Assembly (NCBI GenBank): GCA_030407085.1
Contig: CM059582.1
Coordinates: 207,172,001 to 207,236,000, forward strand
Source: Trichopria drosophilae
Taxonomy: Eukaryota > Arthropoda > Insecta > Hymenoptera > Diapriidae
Length of the DNA stretch: 64,000 nt
Direction: 5' to 3'
Shown piece after piece: positions 11,007 through 22,632 of this stretch (position 1 is its first letter; each line of letters opens with the position of its first letter). Below the pieces are notes generated by a model. It did no database searches. It saw only the letters and a program-made list of their open reading frames with translations, and was not told where the DNA came from. Made by a program: the position numbers and the translations under genes.

Positions 11007-11401
11007 TTTAATGGCTGTTTATTGATAATCTGCAAATATAAAATGTAGTTTTTTATGTAATTGTGAACATGTAAAGTAGAAAAATCGTTTTGAAATCATC
11101 AAAAAACTGAATTATTATTTGAAAAACAAAAGCATTTTTGATAAATTGAAATAAAGAGGAATTTATTGTTTTAAAATGAGTTTTATTAACTTACAAAGTT
11201 GATTATTAATCATATTTGAGAAACATGTATCCAACATGTAAAACAATCAAATTTATTTGTGATCATGTTTACGTTTTGTATTGTAATACTTTTAAGTTTT
11301 TACCAATCACAGTGTTCAATGACGCTAACCTAACCTATAACTGTTTTTATTTACTTATACATTTTATGTGTGAAATTGACAGAAATGCCGCGACACTAAT
11401 G
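11007..11401. other. 5' side of mute: UTR and probable promoter region
   Basis: AT-rich, no ORF of note. An acceptor (TTTGCAG on the minus strand) ends at 11030, so the mature 5' UTR continues in an unidentified upstream exon. I see no convincing TATA box. The foldback element begins about 400 bases upstream of the ATG. Confidence 0.4.
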
Positions 11402-12177
11402 ACGTCACAATGCGCAAAGCAAATCCTAAGGTATGTTACTAACGTAAATTACTAGAGCAGTAAGTTACTAACGTAAATTACTAGTAAATTATTAATGTAA
11501 GTATCCCAGTTAACACCAAGACGTCTGAAAGTTGGACGCAAATTGGTCCTAACAATTTTGAGACAGTCTTACTTTTTAGACTTGAAGATTGTTCTGCGAC
11601 TATAGAGAATGGTCACGATGCGCAAAACAAATCCTAAGGTAAGTTACTAGCGTAAATTACTAGAGCAGTAAGTTACTAACGTAAATTACTAGAGCAGTAA
11701 GTTACTATAACGTAAGGTACTAAAGCAGTAAGTTACTAACGTAAATTACTAGTAAATTATTAATGTAAGTATCCCAGTTAACACCAAGACGTCTGAAAGT
11801 TGGACGCAAAGTGGTCCTAACAATTTTGAGACAGTCTTACTTTTTAAACTTGAGGATTGTTCTGCGACTATAGAGAATGGTCACAATGCGCAAAACAAAC
11901 CCTAAGGTAAGTTACTAACGTAAATTACTAGAGCAGTAAGTTACTAACGTAAATTACTAGAGCAGTAAGTTACTATAACGTAAGGTACTAAAGCAGTAAG
12001 TTACTAACGTACATTACTAACTTACTGCTCTAGTAATTTACGTTAATAACTTACTGCTCTAGTAATTTACGCTAGTAACTTACTGCTCTAGTAATTTACG
12101 TTAGTAACTTACTGCTCTAGTAATTTACGTTAGTAACTTACCTTAGGATTTGTTTTGCGCATTGTGACCATTCTCTA
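11402..12177. mobile_element. Foldback element with tandem subrepeats, copy 1
   Basis: Three direct units (starting near 11402, 11610 and 11880) each hold gcgcaaaacaaatcctaagg, several gttactaacgtaaattac and ctagagcagtaa motifs, and two of them also a unique block ending in an agtcttactttttagactt-like segment. From about 12016 to 12177 the first part recurs in reverse complement, ending in the mirror image of the left end. A hairpin with tandem subrepeats and no ORF is typical of foldback elements. Its right end abuts the DIRS reverse transcriptase exactly where that ORF starts. Confidence 0.8.
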
Positions 12178-12183
12178 TTATAT

Positions 12184-13558
12184 ATGGCGTCTATAGATCT
12201 TAAAGATTCTTATTTTCTTGTGCCAATTAATAAAAAATATCGAAAGTTCTTAAGATTCTCCTTTATGAATAATCTGTATGAATTCAACGTTCTTCCATTT
12301 GGACTTTCTATAGCCCCATATGTTTTGACTAAACTCATGAAACCATGCGTTGAAAAATTACGTTCAGATGGTTTCACCTCAGTTATATATCTTGACGATA
12401 TTTTGATGATCTCAGAAACTAAAGAAGGTTGCATAAGAAATGTTGAAGCTACGAGAAAATTGTTCAAATCACTAGGACTTATAATTAACGAAATAAAAAG
12501 TAATCCCATTCCGTCTCATCAATGCAAATTTCTTGGATTTTTTCTAGATAGTACAGAATTCAGCATTTATTTACTTGATAAAAAACGAGAAAATATTTAC
12601 AAAGAAGTTTCGAAACTTATTAATATTGAATTTTCTTCGATAAGAAATGTTGCAATAATTATTGGTAAACTTATCGCATCATGTCCTGGGGTACATTACG
12701 GTTGGCTTTACACCAAACTTTTAGAGCGAGGCAAATTTTTAGCGCTAACAAATAATAATGGAGACTATGATAAATCAATGCAGATGGTTTGAAAATATAA
12801 ATTATTCTAAAAATCCAATCAAAGAAAACAAATATAAACTCGAAATCTTTACTGATGCGTCTCTTACGGGGTGGGGCGCTGTTTGTAATGACGAAAAAAC
12901 CCACGGTTGGTGGAAAAATGGAAACAATCATATTAATTTATTAGAACTTAAAGCAGCTTTTTTCGGTCTTAGATGTTTTGCGTCGAATTATAAAAATGCA
13001 GAAATCTTATTGCGAATTGACAGTACCACTGCGATCAGTTACGTCAATAGAATGTGTGGCATTCAACACCCGGAATTAAATAATGTTGCAAAACAAATTT
13101 GGCAGTGGTGTGAAAAGAGAAAACTTCACGTTTTTGCTTCATATATCAATACAAAGAAAAATATCCATGCAGACGCAGAATCTCATATTTTACCTTCTGA
13201 AACTGAATGGGAATTAGCAGAGTGGGCCTTTACTGATATTTCCAAAAAACTAGGGTATCCAGAAATTGATCTTTTTGCGTCTTATATTAACGCAAAATGC
13301 AAAAAATTTATTTCATGGCACAGAGATCCAAAGTCAATAGCAGTTGACGCATTCACAGTTCCTTGGAATAAATTTTATTTTTATGCTTTTCCGCCTTTTT
13401 CCCTTATTTTAAGAGTTTTGAGAAAAATTGCTATCGACAAAGCTGAAGGAATTGTAGTTGTTCCGTATTGGCGAACACAACCGTGGTTCCCACTGTATAT
13501 GTCGTTGGTTATAACTCCAATAATTTTTCTAGGACCCGACCCTAATCTACTTACCTGA
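12184..13558 (+). pseudogene. DIRS reverse transcriptase / RNase H remnant
   Basis: First frame (12184-12792): polymerase motif A as SIDLKDSYFLVPI, the FGLSIAPYVLTKLM segment, catalytic YLDDILM, and the thumb-side CKFLGF motif. Second frame (12758-13558): RNase H start IFTDASLTGWGAV, catalytic-type ELKAAFFGL and DSTTAI motifs, then a C-terminal domain with EIDLFAS and VPYWRTQPWFP. A change of frame is needed between the two, most simply an indel. The fingers domain before motif A is absent. Confidence 0.88.
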
Positions 13559-13659
13559 AATTTCAGTCGGACTCACCCTCTATCAACCAATCTTTCCTTG
13601 GTGGCAGCAAGGTTATCATGGACGCGTACACAAGAAGTGGAATTTCGAAAGAGGCAGGA

Positions 13660-14682
13660 GCAGTAATGATGTCATCAATCACTTAAGGAACATTAAAACA
13701 ATATGAAAAACCAATTCGTCTATGGTGGATGTACTGTCAGGAAACAAAACTTTCGCTCTGTGATGCCCCTATTCCTGACATTTTACAATTTTTTACATTA
13801 CAACTTAAAACTGCAAATTCATTCAGTACCCTAAACGTTTATAGAGCAGCAATTTCACTAATAATGCTAAACAAAATTGGAGCAAATCCACAAATAAATA
13901 GATTTTTTAGAGGTGTAGCCAAAGAAAAACCAAAAGAAACAAAATACTCTACGACATGGAATCCAAGTTTAGTTTTAAATCTACTTTCTACTTGGTTTCC
14001 CAATGAAAGTCTATCATTAGAAAATTTAACCAAAAAGCTTGTCACTTTACTAGCATTAATTACGGCCCAACGAGTACAAAAGTTGTCAAAAATTAAATTA
14101 GGCAATATATTGGAAAATCACAATACTATCCAGATAAAAATAACAGATAAATTGAAAACGTCAAACCATCTGAAAGCTCAGCCTTTATTGGAAATTCCGT
14201 TTTTCACTAACCAAACATCTATCTGTTGTGCTAAAACATTACAAGAATATATATTAAGAACTGCAGATTTTCGACCATCAGGAGAACAACAACTCCTTCT
14301 AACGTTCAAGAAACCTCATCACGCTGCGACTACTCAGTCTATCAGTCGTTGTATCAAATATACATTAAAACAGAGCGGAATTGATACAACCATGTTCATA
14401 GCTCATAGCACGCGACATGCTTCAACCTCTGCTGCAGCACGAAACGGTGCCAACATTGAAGTTATCAGACAAGCAGCTGGTTGGTCTGAAAATTCTACAG
14501 TTTTTGCTCGTTTTTATAACAGGCCACTCGTTGATAATCAACAGTTCGCCTTATCTGTGATAAAAAATGCTTTATACTCAGTTAGTTATGTTCATAATTA
14601 CCATAGTTATAAATATAAAATACAATATTTACTTATTAATAAATGTTTAGAGGATTATTCATTTCAATATTCATTTAAATAA
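13660..14682 (+). pseudogene. DIRS tyrosine recombinase remnant
   Basis: The open part is 13729-14682, but similarity starts earlier (LKQYEKPIRLWW before the first Met) across an in-frame TAA near 13682. Tyrosine recombinase hallmarks are present: the first Arg in ITAQRVQKLSK, the His-x-x-Arg box HSTRHAS, the GWSENSTV segment and the nucleophile Tyr in FARFYNRP. It would have integrated circular cDNA without target-site duplication. Confidence 0.85.
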
Positions 14683-14761
14683 ACTTATGAACTGTTTCTG
14701 ATAAATTGCGGAAATCTTTGAACATCTACCAGTTTGATCTAGAGGACGAGGCAGAGAAGTA

Positions 14762-15102
14762 CAATTGACTGATCGAACGAACTTACCTGTGAGTGAAGTC
14801 CGATCGGAATTGTACGAGCTGCCTCGTCCGAATAGATCAAGACCCTCCCTCAGAAAAACTTTTAATACCTTCTTCTCCCAAACCCTGTTCTTTCCGCAAT
14901 TTAATAGCTTTCAAATAATGACAGGATGACAAAAGACAGAATACCAGGAGAACAACTGTTCGAATTTTAATTTAAATATTTAAATACTGTGGCAGAATAC
15001 ATAGAAGTAGCGATACTACCAGTTTGATCTATTCGGACGAGGCAGCTCGTACAATTACGATCGAACTTCACTCACAGGTAAATTCGTTCCATCAGTCAAT
15101 TT
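14762..15102. repeat. DIRS 3' inverted and internal complementary repeats
   Basis: 14762-14840 and 15021-15102 are reverse complements over about 80 bp, sharing cctgtgagtgaagt and gtacgagctgcctcgtccga blocks. A direct repeat taccagtttgatct starts at 14727 and 15017. Such complementary ends are used by DIRS elements to form circular intermediates. The second arm marks the approximate 3' end. Confidence 0.75.
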
Positions 15103-16200
15103 CATTAGTTTACAAGAATCAGAAGAAAACCCGTAAAAAGATAATTTAGCTATTGCAAGATCATGGTTTATGGTATCAAAAGCTCGTGTAAAATCCAGTA
15201 AGCAAGTTAGCGATAAAATTTCGAGTTATACTAAACTTTTGACTCCAAAATGGTTCAAAACTCTGACCCAGCAATACGTCAATGTTCCGACTCCGAAATG
15301 CAACCCAGCTCTGACTCCGAAATACCCTATGATCCGACTCCTAAAATCTTACCAAAAAAGTCAAATGTTTATTTATATTTTTTGTATTTATTTTATGTAC
15401 GAGCTGATGAGGTAGACAACTGTAAAGGACTTGCTGTTACCGTCAACAATACTTTTATGATCAATCTCTCAGGTCCGAATACCAGGGGAAGTTGCAACAT
15501 CATATATCAGTTGATCAGTCATGTTTAGATAACGATACCAACCTGGTATCCATGAGAAACATATTATAAAAAAATCAACGTATTCGGTAATGATTATCGT
15601 AAAACTCTGATGATCAAAAAAATAAAGTTTCGCAAGTCTCAAAGTACCAATCGGTGCTTACCACGAGTCGTCATGCCGACGTGGTGAAATATATATATAT
15701 ATATATATATGGGGCATTCTTTGTGAAAAAAGCCACCCCACCTGTCTAAAAATCAGAAACACCTACTTAGGTCTATTTGGGCTCAAATTGTAGCTTAGAG
15801 TGTGTAGTTTCAAAAAATCACCGGTACTTTCCGAAAAACAAAATGGCATATTGCAATATGGCGCCCGGAATGCGTGAAGCACGAACCGACATTATGTATT
15901 TCGGTAAAAATTCATTCACAAGAACAAAGAAAACATTTTTTTTTATGCATATCGTACATTATTGTGTGCACTTTGCATACGTATATTACACATTCAGAAA
16001 TTCAATATGTCCGATTCAATATGGCGGACGGAATTTAAAATTTATCATTTTAATTAGAAAAATACTCGGTCTTATAGTAAATTAAATTAGAATAGCAATT
16101 TCTCGAAATTATGCATGTTTCTCGTGACAATAATTTATGAACAGATACAATTTCACTGTTACCGCATCTTTTCTAATTTATCTATCTAAATAATCTAACA

Positions 16201-16235
<35 letters not shown>

Positions 16236-16284
16236 ATTTTTTTACACAGATGCACGTATTATATATATTTTATATATATGTGTG
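15103..16284. other. Intergenic, with AT microsatellites and diverged satellite pieces
   Basis: No gene recognised. (AT)n runs lie at 15689-15710 and 16204-16233. At 15770-16050 two short pieces with aaaatggcatattgcaatat and caatatggcggacggaat resemble the mute-intron satellite, strongly diverged. Short direct repeats of gactccgaaat lie at 15290-15330. Confidence 0.5.
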
Positions 16285-16423
16285 TGTGTATGGAAAAAAT
16301 ATTCGATGAAAATATATGCGAGAATATGTGTGGCATATATTTCATATATTGCATTTTTCGCTGAAAATATACGACATATGTAGGTTGAATATATGCCAGT
16401 TTAAAACTATATGTGCATTCATA

Positions 16424-16719
16424 CAGGGTCATCGAAAAGTATCGGACCCCCCTAATATCTTCAGTTAGAATGCACTTAGGAGAAAATGTCCAATAGCAAA
16501 GTTGTATGGTTTCAAGCGGGGAGTAAGATGATGACCTTGACTTTGACCTTGACCATGTCCTTCAAGGTCATTTCAAGGTCAATCTTATTTTTTTAAATAG
16601 AACCCCCTACATTTTATTGCATATTCTTATAGCTTATCTCGAGAGCTTTCCAAAACACTATAATAAAATATTTTTTTATTAAGTACTTTTTGAGTTATAA
16701 AGGTTTGAAGTTAACAATT
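16424..16719 (+). repeat. Left terminal inverted repeat of the mariner
   Basis: 296 bp, matching 18766-19061 in reverse complement. It contains several aaggtca blocks (tgaccttgactttgaccttg), which could bind nuclear-receptor-like or transposase proteins (inference). Confidence 0.9.
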
Positions 16720-17441
16720 TTTTGACACAAAATGTAGAATATCTTGTAAAATATTATTTAGTTTTCAGTAATCATAACCTTAATACTTTTGTGCGCGGAA
16801 TAATGAGACCAATTAATTGGTTTAAAGAAAATACATTAATCGGATCCCCCTAATATTTTCAGTAAGAATGCATTTTGGAAAAATGTCCAATAGCAAAGTA
16901 TTGTACGGCTTCAAGCAATTATGCTAATAGGCTCTGGCGAAAAACTGCCCGAACGTAATCGCGAGAAGCTGCTCGAATGCGTGATTTCCGAAGGCGTTAG
17001 CGGGAATCTGACCGAAAGCGTTGGCCAATCTTTATTCTCTCACTCTCGCAGGCACCAATGTACGAGCTCTTGAGCAAACAATACGGATCACTGATTTGAA
17101 ACTTTGATGCAGTGCTATCTTCTTCTTAGCGAGCAGCAGTCACCTCGTGGACGAAAACGAACAGCCTCAAAAATGTTTTCTGTAACAAAAGAAACCATTG
17201 CGCTTCAATTGATTATCCCAAACATCTTCATTTTGTTTCCAATAGCCCAGAAATTTTTCGTAAATATTATTAATTGATCTATTAGATTTTCAGTTGCTCA
17301 ACGAGCTTTTTGCTAGTGCTGGTTAAAATAAACAAATCGATAGTTGGACCAACACTTAATAATTAGTATTTTTCTCTACTTAATTATCTAGATCAATTTC
17401 CTATCACTTACCTGATTAATTCTTCTTCGCTGTAATTAAGA

Positions 17442-18517
17442 ATGGCGGAGCTTTCTGAAAGAGATCGAATAACACTGTTAATGATGCGAGGATGGGGAGA
17501 TCAACAAAGAGGGTATAAAACAGTAACGCGATTATTTAATGAAAATTTTCGGAATGAAAATAATAGGATCTCCAAAAGTACTGTAATCCGTACTATTCAA
17601 CGTTTCGAGGCCATTGGTAGCGTTAAAAGCCGCCCAAAATCTGGTAGACCTAAAACAGCAACAAATAATGATAAGGCATTAGATGTTTTACAGTCTTTCG
17701 TTGAAGATCCCCATATTTCCATCAATCGCGTTGCACAAGAACACCAAATCGGTCATGCATCTGTCAGTAAAATTCTGAAATTGAATAAATGGCATCCATA
17801 CAAACTCCATTTGGTCCAAGAGTTGTCCGAAGACGATTTTGATAGACGCATCGAATTTTGTGATCTTATGATGGAGATGATTGTCGACGATCCTCTATTA
17901 CTTGATAATATTGTTTTCTCTGATGAGGCAACATTTGAACTGACTGGAAATGTAAATAGACACAATTGTAGATACTGGAGTGACGTTAATCCTCACTGGA
18001 AAAGAGAAAATCATACTCAATATCCACAAAAAGTTAACGTATGGGCTGGTATTCTTAATGGTAGACCAGTTGGCCCTTTCTTCATTGAAGGCAATTTGAC
18101 AGCACAAGTATACCTAGTCATGCTTCGCGAACAAATTGTTCCAGCTATTCGAGACATAGCTGGTGGAAATATGGATGAAATTTATTTCCAACAGGATGGA
18201 GCTCCACCTCATTATGGTGCTTTGTCCGTCAATATTTGAATGAGGTCTTTCAGGACAGGTGGATAGGGCGAAGGGGTCATATTGAGTGGCCACCTCGGTC
18301 TCCGGACTTGACCCCACTTGACTTTTTTTTGTGGGGTTACTTGAAAAGTAAAGTTTATGCCACCAAGCCTCAAGATTTAGATGATTTAAGAGGGAGAATA
18401 ACTCGAGAGATAGAACTAATACCGCCAGAAACGTACCGGAATGCGGTTTCGGCTGTTTATAACAGATTGGCACATTGCCAGGCTGTTGAAGAGCAACAAT
18501 TTGAACATTTGTTGTGA
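17442..18517 (+). pseudogene. Mariner-family transposase, one frameshift
   Basis: The first frame (17442-18239) starts at a clear ATG. It has an N-terminal helix-turn-helix pair (TVIRTIQRFEAIGS, then GRPKTA and SVSKILKLNKWH), the first catalytic Asp in FSDEATFEL and the second in FQQDGAPPHY. Around 18205-18235 the frame breaks and continues at 18236-18517 with WIGRRGHIEWPPRSPDLTP and LDFFLWG, which holds the third Asp. Spacing of the last two Asp residues is about 41, as in rosa-type (DD41D) transposases; the exact count depends on the broken site. It would cut and paste DNA at TA sites; this copy is inactive as read. Confidence 0.85.
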
Positions 18518-18570
18518 ATTGTTTGGTACAATTAAATATTTTGCCCAAGCTAACCAATTGGAATGAAATT

Positions 18571-18762
18571 TGCCTTAACTGGCCGGACTCACACACCACT
18601 CTTGCCTTAACTGGTCGGACTCGCACACCACTCTTGCCTTAACTGGTCGGACTCGCACACCACTCTTGCCTTAACTGGTCGGACTCGCACACCACTCTTG
18701 CCTTAACTGGTCGGACTCGCACACCACTCTTGCCTTAACTGGTCGGACTCGCACACCACTTA
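18571..18762 (+). repeat. 32-bp minisatellite inside the mariner
   Basis: About six copies of a 32-bp unit beginning cttgccttaactggtcggac. The first copy has two changes and the rest are almost identical. There are no spacers, so it is not a CRISPR array. It lies between the transposase stop and the right TIR. Confidence 0.9.
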
Positions 18763-18765
18763 ACA

Positions 18766-19061
18766 AATTGTTAACTTCAAACCTTTATAACTCAAAAAGT
18801 ACTCAATAAAAAAATATTTTATTATAGTGTTTTGGAAAGCTCTCGAGATAAGCTATAAGAATATGCAATAAAATGTAGGGGGTTCTATTTAAAAAAATAA
18901 GATTGACCTTGAAATGACCTTGAAGGACATGGTCAAGGTCAAAGTCAAGGTCATCATCTTACTCCCCGCTTGAAACCATACAACTTTGCTATTGGACATT
19001 TTCTCCTAAGTGCATTCTAACTGAAGATATTAGGGGGGTCCGATACTTTTCGATGACCCTG
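18766..19061 (-). repeat. Right terminal inverted repeat of the mariner
   Basis: Mirror of 16424-16719, ending cgatgaccctg before TA at 19062. Confidence 0.9.
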
Positions 19062-19151
19062 TATATCTAACATATATGTCACATATAGCATTTTTCGCCG
19101 AAAATACATGTGCATTTATTTACCATATATGTCGCATATATTTATTTTCCG

Positions 19152-19262
19152 TGTGGGATGTCCCTGTAAATATCATGATATTCTCTAATGCTATCAGATA
19201 TAATGTATATGTATATATTTACAGGGACATCCCACACGGAAAATAAATATATGCGACCCCTA
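19152..19262. repeat. Short palindromic repeat junction
   Basis: tttattttccgtgtgggatg at 19140-19160 recurs inverted at 19232-19252, around an arm pair gtccctgtaaat/atttacagggac and an AT-rich centre. It looks like the end of one MITE copy and the start of a second, truncated where the gag remnant begins at about 19262. The centre also occurs at 24450-24503. Confidence 0.6.
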
Positions 19263-20552
19263 CTAATCGAGTTGAATCATAGTTAAAATTTGTTGGATCG
19301 AAGTTTCAACTCTTCGGGTTAAAAGAATTAGAATATTATAATATATATGATTAGACCTGCCAGACATAACCGGATTAACATTCGCTGGATTAAAATTGGA
19401 AGGGGGTTGCCTTACATCTGACATTCCAACATTTTTACCTCTATTATAACCTTGACATTCCACGAATTGCCACAATAGCGAAAAGGGGATTCCGAACTTC
19501 AGTAAGAGTGATTTCGACTTCCATTATGCGAATCAAAATTTGAAAAGTTGCCACGATTTCCATCATTTATCCGCTCCCATTCCCGAAAGGCTCTCATCCG
19601 GTGAATACCACCACGATTCATAATTCCATGATTAGGTGCATTCTGTGAAACATCTAGTCTTTCCCGATTATAATCATTACTATTATTACCGTATTCTAAA
19701 AGGGACAGGGCAGCTGCAACTTCCTCATTGCTTGAGAAATCTGCAATGACCAATGCATTTCGAATCGTATCCGAAAACTATTTCCTCATTAATTACTTTT
19801 AGAGGTATACATCTGGGAACGCATAACCAACCTCCTGTACTTGCTATAAATAATACTTCAAAGCATCGCAAAATTTCGGATTAAACTTCAAGCTCCAAGT
19901 AACCGGAACTTTCATGTGGTACGAAGGCAAATCATATTTCTCCAAAATACCTGCTTAAAATCCGTATATGATTCTATTTTCCGACCTAACGTTTGGTACC
20001 GTAACTTGGCTATGCTCCTTAAAGAATTTCCTGCGAATTGAAGTCGAGAAGCTTCTTTCGAATACCCCGCATTTCGAAAAATCGCTTAAATTCCGATAAT
20101 ATGTCCCTTGGGATTTTCTGAATCAAAAGCATTGAAAACCAGGCACTTGCTTTGGGTTGAAATTGTTGCAAACCCTTTGCAAAACAATCAACTATTGAGA
20201 AAGCTGAACAATTTTCTCTTTCTAAGTTTGATTTTCTTTACGCAAGTTAATAATATCCATATTGCATTCGTTAACTTTGTTACGAAGCTCAATAATACAA
20301 TTTGCAACTCCCTCAAAATTCGACTAGTTTCCTTTTGAGAGATTCTAGTTCCGCCTCCATTTTTAATTTTTAATTTATTTTCATTGCCGGACCTTTATCT
20401 GCAATAATAGTTTTTCCTGTTTCAGCTTTACTTTTCTTAGCAAACGTACGCAGCACTTTACTACCAACCCTTCTCAAGGCTGTCGGAGAATATTCAACTC
20501 GCTCCCTCTTTCGCAACCTTGTTGGTTCACTAGTGTCCATATCATCCATCAA
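19262..20552 (-). pseudogene. LTR-retrotransposon gag remnant, left copy
   Basis: The minus strand starts MMDDMDTSEPTRLRKRERVE at 20552 and continues in broken frames through a gag-like helical region to the Asn/Arg-rich stretch EEVAAALSLLEYGNN (19753-19499) and beyond. Its counterpart on the other side of the palindrome (26626 onwards) differs at roughly 8 percent of bases in the first 183 bases and has different indels. No complete capsid is open. Family (Ty3/gypsy-like) is inferred from the protease next to the right copy. Confidence 0.6.
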
Positions 20553-20582
20553 ATTATATTAAATTATGTGCGAACGAACCTC

Positions 20583-22632
20583 CTCAATAACCCTAAAAAC
20601 ATTTAAACATTGAACAGAGTTCCAGGTTCACGATTTTTGCATAAAATCGAGTCTACGACCGGAGACCATTATTGTAATAAACTGGTGTTGGGGATTGCAC
20701 TTTCTACTTTAATTTTAATTATTTTATCTCAATTATCCCCTATTCATCCAAATAATAAAAAAGGCAATTTATACACGTTTTGTATCCATGAATCAAATAA
20801 GAACAAAATCAGTTTGTATTCAAACTGTATTCAAAAGTCAAATTTCTAACCTTTTGAGCTGGAAGTACTTAAAAACTTGCTGACTGCCTACAGATTATTG
20901 TATCATAATAAGAAAATTTTCCTTCACACTTTACACAGGCTTAGGACTGTCAGTGTTTGATATTTATTTATAATTATTCATAAATAAATATAAAACACAG
21001 GCGTGTTTAAAAATATTGTTTTTAACACTTCGGGAGTAGCAATCGATTTTGCGCCCTGCAGTGAAATATTCCGGAGCAAATTATCGAGCTCCACACCCGT
21101 CGTATTAAAAATGTCGATTCAGGAGAAATATCGACATCTGACGAGTATGATCGTCATCCTCGCTTCGCTCGCACGAAAAACTTTGCACTCGTCGAATATA
21201 TCGGTGATTTTGCCATTCGTACATAATACGCAAATTTATTTAGAGTCTTCTGTTCGCTGATTCTTTTTGTTTTCTCATTGTCCGATGTTAGAATTCGATG
21301 ATTATTCATCGCATTGCTCGAGGTCCTTCAATACCCTCAATAGAATGTCACCTGGAGTTTCTCCTTTGACATTTTTTACATCATCTGAGCAGCCATTCTC
21401 AAGAAGTAACTTCCCTGCCTCCTTGTTCTGCAATATTACCGCCAAGTGTAATGGGGTATTCCCATCTTCATCGGCTGCATCAAGGTCCGCACAGAACTCT
21501 ATCAATAACTCCAAAATGGCGATCCCGGAATTATAGAGGGCTGCGTGGATTGGCGTTGATTGGTCATGTCTCCTTGCGTTCACATCGGCTCCGTGTAAAA
21601 GTAAATATTTCACATGGGCGAAATCTTCTCTAAAAACGGCGTCGTATAAGTGATACATTGTTATGTAATGTCAGTCTTCTTCGGCTGTCGACAAGTAACT
21701 AAATTGTCTTGAGGCAACGAAGTCTCTGGCTATGACGTTTTCAAAACAATAATAGTGGATGGAGGGGAAAATTTGGTTTCTGACGCTACCTGACCCTTTT
21801 ATTGTTCTGGTCCGCTGATAAGCTTAACTACCTTCTCGGAACTTTCTTTACAGAAACACCTTCTATATCTCTTTATGTATTTGGTTTTCTTTACTAAATG
21901 GTTTACAAGTTATTACTGAACACGTGTGTGTCTAAAATTGCCTGCACTTTCCAAATGTCTTAATCCGATTACTAGTTTTGCAGTAAATGGTTTTTCCTAA
22001 TGACTGTCGACAAGTCCGAGATATCATAAGAAAATGTTGAAGGTATTTCATGAGTAATTTTCAACAAATTGTCAATTTTTTAATACACACAATTCAATTG
22101 TTAAACATTTATTTTGTATTTAATATTTTGGTTGTTTATGGTAAGCACTAAGTGTATGAAACAAGAAGTAGCTCCAAACGCACTACTTACACCCGTACTA
22201 AGTAAATGTCTAACATTAGAGAAAACATTTGTAATGACCCTAATATTATGTACTATTAACGTAACTAAAATTATACAAAACATAAGTAAGAAAGATTGAA
22301 ATCAGAGGATGCAATATATTAAGAATTACATAGCCGAAGAGAGTTTACGCTTTTTAGGTTAGTGTATATGATACTCTTCTTAATATTTAATCATTTTTTT
22401 GTACAGTCGGTGACCATAAAAAACGGATAACTTTGAGCTTTATAATACTATTTTAAACGTATATACAATATCAGTTAAAAAGACATTGACATTAAAATAA
22501 ATTAGTAGACATATCGATGACATTTAAATAAAAGGCTTTATATTTCGACCTTTTCGAGACTTTTTAAAACAAAAAACAGAACAAATCTCTTGGCGTGGTT
22601 GGTTATTTACCAAGAAGAAAGTTATTTTTCAA
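20583..22632 (-). repeat. Left arm of a 2-kb inverted repeat
   Basis: Reverse complement of 24544-26597, almost base for base; the only difference I noticed is one base in an A run near 20757. It contains the ankyrin ORF (minus strand) and about 0.5 kb on its gag side holding a TATA-like gtataaa and a possible LTR end. The spacer between the arms is about 1.9 kb. Confidence 0.9.
21302..21658 (-). CDS. Ankyrin-repeat protein, 118 aa, left copy
   Basis: A small single-exon ORF made almost wholly of ankyrin repeats: residues 1-31 (VKYLLLHGADVNAR), 32-64 (TPIHAALYNSGIAILELLIE), 65-97 (GNTPLHLAVILQNKEAGKLL) and a partial fourth (GETPGDILL), ending LEQCDE. The TPLHLA and GADVNAR motifs are textbook. 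There is no signal peptide or membrane segment, so a cytosolic or nuclear binding protein is likely. The ATG follows cattacataaca, and a TATA-like aataaaagg lies about 140 bases upstream. It is identical to the copy at 25518-25874. Whether it is a host gene, a retroelement passenger or of viral origin cannot be settled from the sequence. Confidence 0.7.
   Translation of the reverse strand: MYHLYDAVFREDFAHVKYLLLHGADVNARRHDQSTPIHAALYNSGIAILELLIEFCADLDAADEDGNTPLHLAVILQNKEAGKLLLENGCSDDVKNVKGETPGDILLRVLKDLEQCDE

Larger units (their letters stand above)
12178..15102 (+). mobile_element. DIRS-type tyrosine-recombinase retrotransposon, 5'-truncated and broken
   Basis: Reverse transcriptase, RNase H and a downstream region come first, then a tyrosine recombinase instead of an integrase, then inverted/internal complementary repeats at 14762-14840 and 15021-15102. 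This combination is specific to DIRS-like elements. The 5' end (upstream repeat, gag, start of RT) is missing at the foldback junction. There is a frame break near 12760-12790 and an in-frame stop near 13682, so it is dead. Confidence 0.88.
16424..19061 (+). mobile_element. Mariner-like element, probable rosa (DD41D) group, with 296-bp TIRs
   Basis: Inverted ends start cagggtcatcgaaaagtatc. The left TIR (16424-16719) and right TIR (18766-19061) are reverse complements over about 296 bp, and the element is flanked by TA on both sides. It holds one transposase reading frame with a frame break and a 32-bp minisatellite near the right TIR. A partial extra copy of the TIR start lies at about 16842-16916 in direct orientation. 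The near-identity of the TIRs argues for a fairly recent insertion. Confidence 0.9.
16285..19162. mobile_element. Short inverted-repeat (MITE-like) element split by the mariner
   Basis: 16285-16423 and 19064-19162 together match the uninterrupted copy at 24305-24449 (ggaaaaaatattcgatgaaa at one side, tttattttccgtgtgggatg at the other). The terminal sequences are inverted versions of acatccc-(a/g)-ca-(c/t)-ggaaaa. The mariner lies between the two halves with a TA on each side. Confidence 0.65.

Noticed and set aside
18571..18762. CRISPR-like direct repeats
   Set aside because: The 32-bp units are directly adjacent with no spacers, and the host is a eukaryote.
22101..22283. 60-61-aa ORFs in each palindrome arm besides the ankyrin ORF
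   Set aside because: Short, open on both strands, no domain; most likely chance frames in AT-rich DNA.
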